Below are positions 55,240-64,000 of a stretch of 64,000 nt of DNA, piece after piece (position 1 is the stretch's first letter; every line of letters begins with the position of its first letter). The notes under the pieces are model-generated. The model saw nothing but the letters and a program-made list of their open reading frames with translations. It was not told the DNA's origin and did not search any database. The stretch lies in NCBI GenBank assembly GCA_022829145.1, contig CM040745.1, positions 19,343,906-19,407,905 on the forward strand. Direction: 5' to 3'. This stretch comes from Albula goreensis. Taxonomy: Eukaryota; Chordata; Actinopteri; Albuliformes; Albulidae. The position numbers and the translations under genes are program-made.

Positions 55240-55530
55240 TCTTCCTCTTCCCTTCCAATTTTATGATTATTCCAGGCAGTTTCTTAATCTGCATGTGGCC
55301 TGATTAGAGGTTGATTTCATCCCCAGATTATGGGTGTTACTTAGTGCAGGAAGTGGCCGCTAGAATCAGTAGGTCAGCGTTGCTTCAGAGAGCAACTGTT
55401 TACAGGTGAAGATATAAGTATGCCTCACCGTGCAGGCAAATCGCCTTTGCTGGGGATTTGAGTCCCAGCACATTAAAACTGCTGAAGCCCTGGTGGCTGA
55501 TCGGGAGCAGCTGCTACCTAAAGGGATTTT
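55240..55530. promoter_or_regulatory. Candidate conserved non-coding element
   Basis: A balanced-composition island contains CAGGTG (55405-55410, a ZEB/E-box-type hexamer), GATTAG and several GC-rich motifs with no coding frame. The E-box could allow autoregulation by ZEB2, but a single hexamer is weak evidence. Confidence 0.28.
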
Positions 55531-56085
55531 CATCTCTGTACAAAAAATACAAATACAAAACAGAAAATCATAAATGAAGTAACTGGCAGTGAGGGAAATT
55601 TGCCTGTCGGAATGTGCCTGGCTATTCCTTAAGGTACATGCCCTGATCTAATTCATCACATGCCCTTCCTGCCAAGCACTCTCTCTGCCCACCCGTGAAA
55701 CATGATACAGTATGAAGGTGCAGTTTTACAAGGCATGCAGAGGTGTTACATTGTTCTGTCATGCTTTGCCTCAGACACTGAATGCTCACTCTCTCCTGGT
55801 CTTTGTGTATGTAAACATCATTTGATGAAACAGGCATGCTTACTTTTTACATTCATTTTAAGCAGCATTTTTTAAAGGACAACCTATTGCAAAATAATTT
55901 CTTCAAATTGGTTTTATTTTTTGGTGGAATGTGGGTGTAATTCTGGGGAAACCAAGACAATACACACATATTTTTTTTAACCATATCACCAAACAAGTAT
56001 ATGGAGGAAAAACAGATGGGCCTCTCTTCTAAAAGGTGCTGGAAGGATGTATATGAAGTGTTTGACTTGATTATGGGACCAGATC

Positions 56086-56188
<103 letters not shown>

Positions 56189-56414
56189 AGGATTATAAAT
56201 GACTTTATGGAATAAAGGCAGAGTTCCTACCAAACACATTATCAAAACCTAGTCATTTCTAAGGCTTGGTCAGGGGTTCAGTGGACATTAAGAGCCAGAT
56301 TTCCCTGAACTACACAATACCAAGCTTGGGCAAGTTTGTATGAGTACTTGCTGTAGGAAGATATTTGATGCACATTAAAGAACTGAAGCACTCCTGAGCC
56401 CTAAATCCCATGGG

Positions 56415-56640
56415 GAGGGAGGGTGTGGGCAAAGCAGAGGAGTCTCTCCCAGTGGGAGATGGCCAATGCCATATGTTACGAACACAGCGGTGTGTAATCC
56501 CAGACGGGACTGGACAGAGCCACTCCTCGGCCCCGGTTCCGCTCCCGGTGGGGTGGGATCGCACCAGCGTTTTTTGGGGGCGGTCCCCAGGCCACTGCCA
56601 TCTCACTTTGTCCTGGGCTTTTCCCTTAACACGGCCTTGA
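56415..56640 (+). pseudogene. GC-rich block, possible further gtdc1 remnant (very weak)
   Basis: GC and CpG content jump above the flanks. On the + strand GCAAAGCAGAGG (56429-56440) and AGTGG (56450-56454) line up loosely with the coding stretch for Ala-Lys-His-Glu-Phe-Phe-Gly-Val-Ala-Met-Leu of the GTDC1 glycosyltransferase domain, in the expected order after the 53.6 kb remnant. The rest does not align convincingly by eye. It may instead be an unrelated CpG-rich element. Confidence 0.2.
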
Positions 56641-58029
56641 CTGAACCTCACGATTGCACTTTAATTTTCCTGAATGTAAATCTGGGAGCTGTCTGGCTTC
56701 TCTGATGATCCCTGTGTCTCATCTCTCCCCCACCATCGGCTCAGCTTTGGGGATAATTGTCATCCCCAACCTTTGCACTCATTAAACCTCAAGGAGCTAC
56801 TAGTATGAACAAACACGTTTACTGAAATGAAAGCATCCATGTATACATGTATACACATGGGTGTATTGTAGACTTTCAGTATACTACAGTATTGGCTGTT
56901 GAGTTTCTATTAAAATGGTTCAGCACTCTCACATGGAGCCAAGAGTTGTATTAATTTCTTTTCTGTAGGGCTGGTATCTTCTCTAACCTTTTATGTAAAA
57001 TGACAAAGGCTGTCACATTTTCTGTCAACTTAATGATGCGTTGATCCTAGCGAATCCTGTTTTCCCTTTCTCGGTTTTCTGCAATAGTGGTTTCATTAAA
57101 TAGCAGTAAAACTACTCATCTCAAATAAAATCAAAGACTTAATAATGCCCATGAGGGTATTTTAATGTGAAAGGAAAGACTACTGAAACCTTTTCCTATT
57201 GTACGGTGAAACGTCTACCTTGAGAATTTTATCCCATTCACTAAGAATCTTAATTCAATTTTGTAGAAAATGTGTTTGTAGATAGAGTTGCCCATTGTAA
57301 CAATGCTCTTAAATCTGAATATGTACTCAAATTATTATAGTGAATTCAAGTGAAATATGTGGGCAAAAAGTATCTTGCAAGTATGTGCTTGCAAAAATGA
57401 TTTTGTATTGCCTTTATAGAAATTTTACCTTATTACCTGCATGTTACTAAATATTTTTATACAAATATCAGCCAGTACAAGAGGTCCACATACCCCAGGA
57501 AATAAATTACTCACTTGAAATGTTATATGGTGATATTTTTATTATCAAATTATAGTAATGTGTAGTGAGGAAGAAAAAAACAGGCTTAAGCAGGAATAAA
57601 GGGAAAGGTGGTAATTAATCCTTTCTGGGTGACACAGAAGAGCATTATGGAACCACAGTGTGTCAGGCTAACATTAGGGGCTAATTTTGAAAATCTAGCG
57701 TGCAGTCAATTTTAGGGGTGCCTTGGGGTATAAGGTAGAAGCTGACAGGAGGGCTAATTTTGCTTGCCTTATTTACCACTATGCATCATCTGCAAGCCCT
57801 CAGCTGACACACAGACACTGGGATTAAAAAATATACCAACATTTCCTCATATTCAGAATTTATGAGGACACCCAGTGTCAGCTTGGTATGTATGCAGCAA
57901 CTGCTTCTACAGAAAAAAAGGAAAAAGAAGGTGGGGGGGGGGGAGTAGGGGAAGAGACAAACCTTGTAAATATATCTTTTTAATAACAGTCTGCAAGGTT
58001 AATGCAGTTTACCTTGGAGAGATGTCAGT

Positions 58030-58260
58030 GGAAACAAGCAGGGTTTCGCAGAGAAAATGACAGAGAAACAGCCGGGCGAGATGTTTGTTTGCCGTTACCT
58101 ACAGAAGCTGCACAGGAGCCCTGGCCCACGTCTGATAGCTATTTGTTGTACAGAGAGCAAGGCAGCATAAAAAAAGGAGGGAAAAAAATCAAACTCTTAA
58201 TACTATTGTGTGCCTATAACCATCTGTCACTGCTAGCCTGGAGATGAGAGGAAGATTAGG
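58030..58260. promoter_or_regulatory. Candidate conserved non-coding element
   Basis: A non-repetitive, balanced island with CpGs lies between an AT-rich region and a poly(A)/G-rich stretch. No gene-like frame. Texture only. Confidence 0.22.
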
Positions 58261-58478
58261 AGGAATAAACAGTGTGCTGCCGAGCATCGGTAAAGCCTTC
58301 GGGCAAAAAAAAAAAAAAAAGGGAAAAAGAAAAAAGAAAAAACTCATGTGGGGACATCAAAGACATTCTAATTCTGAGGCAGTCAAGGATTACAGTTTGT
58401 AACCTGTGCTGACAACAGATAAATGACTGGCAATATTGTAGAAGAGCTGCAAGGGGCCTTTCCTGGAGTTGCAACACC

Positions 58479-58556
58479 GATGATCATGATGATGATGATG
58501 ATGATGATGTGGAGATGGTGATGATGATGATGATGATGATGATGGGGGGGTGGGGG
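58479..58556. repeat. (ATG)n microsatellite with G tract
   Basis: ATG/GAT trinucleotide repeats interrupted once near 58510, followed by a G-rich tract at 58543-58556. Confidence 0.95.
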
Positions 58557-59533
58557 TAATAAGATCCTTGGTTTCTTGTATTTTTTTTTTTTTGGCGAAA
58601 AAGGAAAACTTTTTTTCTTAAATGCCAAAGGGTTTTGGAAGGCATTTAGTAGCTCCTGAGGCATCCACAGATAGCTTTTTTAAATTTACCGTGAAGTCTC
58701 TTAGAATTCCTATTCAGGCAGGATATTCTCTTTAAACCTATCATTTATTGCTTTCAGAAGGCAGGCCCCATGTGTGTAAAACACAAGGTCTTTGGTTTTG
58801 ATAGGGACCTGGACCTGAAACAATGGTGGAAATAGAGAGACCTGCTTAATGGGATTGAAATGTCAGGTTTTATCCTCGGGAACAGAGAGCAGTGGTGGAA
58901 AAAAAAGGATATTGTTTGCATTTGATGTAGGTTTTTAGGCCTTTTTACATACCTGCCTTGACAATAATAAATATAAATCAAGCCTGGAAGGGCAACATCA
59001 AAAAGATCTCAGATTCAACTTTCATTCAAATTACACAACTTTAATGAGGCTTACAAATACCTTTTTGGTCCTATGCCATACCATTACCTTTGCTCATGAA
59101 GACCTCAGATTAGAGGAAGCCTGCTTTTCTCACAACTTAATATATTATGATAAATAAACACTGCAGCAACACTGTAAACAGTGTTAAGGGGCCAAGCAAA
59201 TGACTGAGTGCTATAAAAACATGGGCGTGGAGCCTGGCTAGTATAAACTCCATGTTGTTAGCTTGTTCTGACCGTGGCATTGACCTTGTCATTCAAGCCC
59301 TGTAGCGATGCTGCCCCTCCTTCTAGACAGTGCAGGTCGAGGTCTGATTCAGCATTTGATGACAACTGATCATCCTGCTAGGCCCAAAACCCTCATTTAG
59401 CCCCATCCCTACCCCAAAAATGAACAGACATGTTTACTAGTGATATTTCCCAACACTGGGGTGTTTAGCAACATAATTTTTGAACATTGAGAGTCCAAAT
59501 TGTAAGGCATCACTACACATTCCTACCAGTATA

Positions 59534-59630
59534 GTTTGTTTGTTTGTGTGTTTGTTTGTTTGTTCGTTCGTTCGTTCGTTCGTTCGTTCGTTCGTTCGTT
59601 CGTTCAGACACTCACTCACTCACTCACTCA
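59534..59630. repeat. Compound (GTTT)n-(GTTC)n-(ACTC)n repeat
   Basis: Three tetranucleotide repeats run in tandem: GTTT (about 59534-59563), then about 11 perfect GTTC units (59561-59604), then ACTC (about 59610-59630). Confidence 0.95.
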
Positions 59631-60099
59631 TCTGCTATGGAAGCCAAAATCCAAAGAGGTACCTTTCCTGTTTCTTTTTATCATAGCGTTGCACTGTGAA
59701 GACCATTACTTGCAAATGGTGTGAATAGCATAATGGATAGTACATTTATGGAAAAGCTATATGGGGTGTAGTTAAAAAAGTGCCCTGCTCACTGGTATTT
59801 TGGACTTTCCTTATTAAACCAATAGCAATTCCTTGCACCTCTAAGTGTCCGTTTAATTAGCTGTCTATATTTCTGTATCTCGTTATTGCATTTATTTTAT
59901 AATGTACTTTATTGTAAATAGTGTTTGAATTTTAAAATACACCTCTTGGGTGCAACATAAAGGGGAATTTTTAATCATCCATTTCTAAATGAAAGGATCC
60001 TGTGTTTTGCTTTAAAATGTATTCTAATGAGTTCTCAGGTTCTTAAGCAGATGCAATTTCTAATTATTGTTTTATTTGGCTACATCAGTACCTTCCTTC

Positions 60100-60420
60100 G
60101 TGGTCACAGGATAACAGACAGCTTCATGGGGCGAAAAACTAAAAAATGTGGAAAAAGACAACAGGGATGATGGTCCCTTGTTTCCTCGGTGACAGATTTA
60201 TTTATTAGGGCCCTGGATGACAAGTGTTAATGTACCACATACCTGCTGATCGGAAAACTCTCCTGCTTCAGCCTCAGTTGACAATTAAGACCTGGGCGAC
60301 TGTAGCCAGGGGTTAATGCTCCTCATTAAAAGAACTAGGTCATTAGTGTGGAATCAAGGCTCTTAAGGCGGCATGGGGGAGGGTGGGGTTGGTCGTGGGG
60401 GTGGTGGGGGGTTGGCATAG
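60100..60420. promoter_or_regulatory. Candidate conserved non-coding element
   Basis: A long non-repetitive stretch contains ATTTATTTATTAGG, GACAATTAAGACC and AGGGGTTAATG motifs and ends in a G-rich tract (60372-60412). No coding frame. This is the most enhancer-like texture in the distal part of the window, but conservation is untested. Confidence 0.3.
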
Positions 60421-61379
60421 TAAATTCTGCATCTCGACGAACACAGCTCTTACATTAATTAACCTCCCTTTTCCTTGCTGAAAAAAATTCTGTTATCATA
60501 TATGCACATGGCCGTACAGCAATTAATTGCAAGAAAAAGAAGCTAGTTTACCGTCATCCCAGTGGTCGCCTTGTCTTCCTGTGCGGGAGTTCTATTATTT
60601 CAGGGAGGGGAAAAAAATTCTAATGTCTGTATGATGAGCAAAAAGGGTATTAAAATTAAGAAGGGAATCATGGCAGAAATCAGCTTTACCACAGGGGAAA
60701 CGAGCAAATAAAAGCCACGGAAATGAAAATAAATAAGCTTTGCTAATACCTCACCTTAGGAGTCTTCTCTGAACCCAGCCGAATCAGGGGTATTTAGAGA
60801 TCCTTCTTTGCACCATTATTAAGCTGTTACACAGGCTTTTGACCTTCAGCAAAAAGCCTTTGTAGAACAAATCCATGTTCTTTACAGAAAAGCAACGCAA
60901 CTTTGTCCAGTCACCTGACCATCAGTTGGGAGCCTGGTCCCACAGCTGTAGTAAATCAAAGACCATCATGGACAAAAGCACATGTCAGTAAACAGGACGA
61001 GGGAGTGAAATACCGTGGCCATTCAGCAGCATAATATACTCAGAATGCCCCAGCACTGTTGTCTGCTCTGGTTGCACATGAAAAATGAGTATTGCGATTA
61101 CCAGAACTTTAATAAAAGATTTTTTATCCATTTTATTTTCAAGGCTCAGATAGAAACAGATTGTGTCATATTTTCCTCATCATAAAAGCCAATTCATGCA
61201 CTACTGAAATTTAAGTAAATCTTTACATTTATTTATATACTTTTATGATATCAGGAACTATATTATTGATCAAAAATGTCAAGTAAATTGCAGTCAATGT
61301 TCAAGAAGAGTCTAATTCAAAGATTAAATTTGTATTTTGTATTGCAGTGTTGATGTAGTTGTTTTAGGTAATACTGCAT

Positions 61380-61530
61380 GGTGGTAGGGCTGGTGTGGAA
61401 AAGTTCTTAATGAGTCAGGCTTGCTAACAAAAGAGAGCAGGTTCAGCTCCCAGGTGAGTGTCGCTCAAAGTACTTAACCAGGACTGCCCCACAATATATC
61501 CAACTCTGTAAGTGCCTAATATGGAAAATG
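61380..61530 (+). mobile_element. Degraded tRNA-derived SINE (fish type)
   Basis: Begins with an A-box-like GTGGTAGGGCTGG (61381-61393) and has a B-box-like GGTTCAGCTCC (61440-61450). It continues with AAAGTACTTAACC and an ATATATCCAACTCTGTA stretch, matching the central body common to many fish SINEs (AAGGTACTTAACC...ATATCCAGCTGTA). The usual 3' end (GGATAAGAGCGTC type) is not seen, so it is old and truncated. Confidence 0.6.
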
Positions 61531-62983
61531 AAGGAATATTTCACCCTTAGATAACAGAATATTCTAAAATAAATGTATTTTATTTATAATATTGTATTGC
61601 AACATTTTAAATATTGGTCATAATAACAGTATCATTGCATTACAGAACATATCTCTGTGTGAACTAAATTTAAGAGGCTGTAGAATGTCCTTATGGATTC
61701 TCGATCATACTGGAGACAGACATAGCATTACCTAGTCAATACATTGAACTTTGTTTTCAGTCAGTAATATGCTTAATAAATGTATAGGCGCTCAAACTGA
61801 TTGCAAAAACAGATACAAAGTAATTTGGAGAGGGATTCTGGGATTTTTCTTAAGATTGCACATCTGCCTGTCAGTACCTACCCTGACACTGATAACTATG
61901 AAAAATTTTAATACAGAGTAAAAGATTCATTTCCCTCTTCCTGTATTTTTCTTTCTTGTCTTTAAAACTAACAAATTAAAGAAACTGGTGGAAGCAGAAT
62001 TGTTTTTCCATTGGTTTGTGATTATTTAGTACCACTGCCTTTCAAACAATTAAATTGTTATTATGTTGGTAATGTAACAATCACAAATCATTAAAGTTGT
62101 ATAGTGATAGTGCCGGTGATACATTTTCATTCAAATAAGCTTGTTTATGAAAATCAAGGTTGTGATACAGGTAATTGCAGCTAGCTACATTAATACTACA
62201 ATCAGCATTCATGCCTATGTCAGTGAATAAATGCAGCAGAAAGAAAAAAACATGTACCATGTTTACATAAATCCCTAATTGCCATATCCATGTTTGGGTT
62301 ATAAGTGTATACCTTTCAAATGCTTATGTTTTCCTGGTGAACAGCAGCAGGGAAAAAAAAAATGATTAGGTTCACTGCTTTCCATTCAGCCATTCACCAT
62401 GCATCTACTTAAAGGTGAACACTGTGTGCAGTTTTTACTTGAGGAACCCTTTGATGTGTATTCAGCACCAGAACAGCACCTTTCACTCAGTTTCCTCTCA
62501 AACAAAGGAAATCATTTATTATAATGCCTATGTCTAAGAATAATTAAGTAAATAAACGAGGTGACAAATCATAGGTGACTGAACTGAGAAGCTTGCAGAA
62601 TTTAATTTTTAATTTTAATTTGTTTGGTGTTTCTTCTTTTTATACAAATACAGTTATGAACTTCCAAATTTCTTGTGAATTATCCACATTATCTGTAAAT
62701 GTGATAGTGTTTTTAATCTACTAATTTTACCAGCCCTGTAATGAGACAGTGTCTTGTGATGGAGTGATTTGAATTTAAATGATATAATACTTGAGATATC
62801 CTAATTCTCCCATACATATTTAATCTAACATATTATCTCTCTTTCATGATATCCTAATGTAATAGCTCAACTAGTGAGCCAATATGTTAGAACAAGGCAA
62901 ATATGTAACAGGGCAGAGGCTCTTATGCTTGAAATAAGGAAAACTCTTTGTGGAATATCTTTAGAGGGTTTTTGATATTGTAT

Positions 62984-62988
<5 letters not shown>

Positions 62989-63063
<75 letters not shown>
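62989..63063. repeat. (GT)n microsatellite
   Basis: About 37 GT units followed by a degenerate GT-rich tail to about 63124. Confidence 0.97.
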
Positions 63064-63066
<3 letters not shown>

Positions 63067-63514
63067 CTGCGTGTTTGTCAGGGCGTGTGTGTGTGTGTGT
63101 ATGCATGTGCGTGTCTGTGTATGTGGTCATATGTATAGGGTATCTCTAGAGAGTTTATGCTTTTATTTTCATGTTTAAAATAATATGATTGTGTGCTGTT
63201 ACTGTTTTTTAAAATGATCTCTCTATTCCCTTACACATCAGATGCAAGGCATTTCGATGGTGGAGGACACTTTAGCCAAGAGTTAATCAGAGCTATAGGA
63301 GGGTAAAAATAAGAGATTTGCTCAATTAGCCAATATGCCGCAGCTGAGGACAGCACCTGTGCATACTGGAGGCTTCCATAGATATCATGGCTGATTACCC
63401 TCAAGAGTGCACAGCGAACACAGCAAGCCTGTCACATCCCCTACCTGGTGCACGGCAGCAGAAAGCAGGCAGCACCACATCCCATTTAATTGCTATGTTT
63501 GTTAATATGCTCTT

Positions 63515-63516
<2 letters not shown>

Positions 63517-63559
<43 letters not shown>
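63517..63559. repeat. (GT)n microsatellite
   Basis: About 21 GT units in a short AT-rich context. Confidence 0.95.
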
Positions 63560-63562
<3 letters not shown>

Positions 63563-64000
63563 GAGTGTACAATTGTAGTCAGTGGTATGAAACTATATGA
63601 ACATCAAGGGGCAATTAACACTGCTAGACTGGGTTATCTCATCAAGTGACTTTTATATTATGGATTTGCCGATAAACTAAGCTAAAAAGCAATGTTTAAA
63701 CAGCAATTTTAAGTATTCAGTATTTCTTTCAACCCTATTAAAATAGAATCAACACTGACCTGATTTTGATAGTTGTAGCAGATTAAAATTATGAGGATTT
63801 GAAAAACTTTGTTTTTTGCTGTCTGTTAAGACTTGTGTTAGATTTGAAGACACAGACCTGCTCACACTCTGGTGTTTGAGGTTTGTTATGACAGTGTCAC
63901 TTTTTCTAATTCCAAATTGACATGCCTAACAGAAACCGACTCAAACGTGCAGTTTGATTGATTCTGTGATTAAAGCGTCTGTAATGGTTCATCATGGAAT

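Noticed and set aside
55425..55480. Possible tRNA B box (GATTTGAGTCCC)
   Set aside because: No A box or cloverleaf could be built around it.
56310..56651. Minus-strand frame of 113 codons over the GC-rich block
   Set aside because: GC-rich DNA lengthens chance frames. There is no recognisable domain and no splice or start context.

Overview
The window looks like vertebrate, most likely ray-finned (teleost) fish, genomic DNA. The only clearly functional protein gene is the 3' part of zeb2 (Smad-interacting protein 1 / ZFHX1B) on the + strand. Its last three coding exons lie at 67-2063, 3525-3705 and 5456-6030. They join in phase and encode the last N-terminal zinc finger, the Smad-binding region, the homeodomain-like segment, the CtBP-binding motifs, the C-terminal zinc-finger cluster and the acidic tail. 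A fish origin is suggested by the protein (close to, but clearly different from, mammalian ZEB2), two short introns (1.46 and 1.75 kb), many long dinucleotide microsatellites and one degraded SINE of fish type. I cannot name the species or say whether this is the zeb2a or zeb2b copy.

Region by region. 1-6030: zeb2 exons and introns. 6031 to about 7560 (possibly 8060): an AT-rich 3' UTR with six perfect 8-mer targets for miR-200b/200c/429, one miR-141/200a-type site and several miR-205-type sites. This is the wiring expected of ZEB2, the classic miR-200 target in epithelial-mesenchymal control. 8.1-11.3 kb: AT-rich intergenic DNA. 11.3-12.6 kb: a CpG-richer, promoter-like patch ending in an exon-like stretch with a consensus splice donor. 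12.6-64 kb: AT-rich DNA with no intact gene, many microsatellites, and several GC-shifted islands.

The most interesting observation lies in that last region. In mammals GTDC1 (QTMAN, the mannosyltransferase for queuosine in tRNA-Asp) lies just downstream of ZEB2 in the same orientation. In this window, on the same strand and in the right order, I find exon-sized remnants of GTDC1. The exon at 37685-37858 keeps both splice sites and phases but has two compensating frameshifts and an in-frame stop. The exon at 41033-41206 is still open and aligns to the human protein without gaps, though much diverged. A decayed exon at about 53593-53910 retains a Pro-His-Arg-Trp core and broken flanks. Weaker candidates lie at 25234-25327 and about 56415-56640. 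I read this as a gtdc1 copy that has died beside zeb2 while the surrounding, probably zeb2-regulatory, DNA was kept.

Several 200-400 bp islands (for example 20.3, 26.4, 28.6, 47.7, 54.5, 55.3, 58.1 and 60.2 kb) have the mixed, non-repetitive texture of conserved non-coding enhancers. Conservation could not be measured here, so those calls are tentative. I found no operons, CRISPR arrays, tRNA or rRNA genes, or intact transposons.
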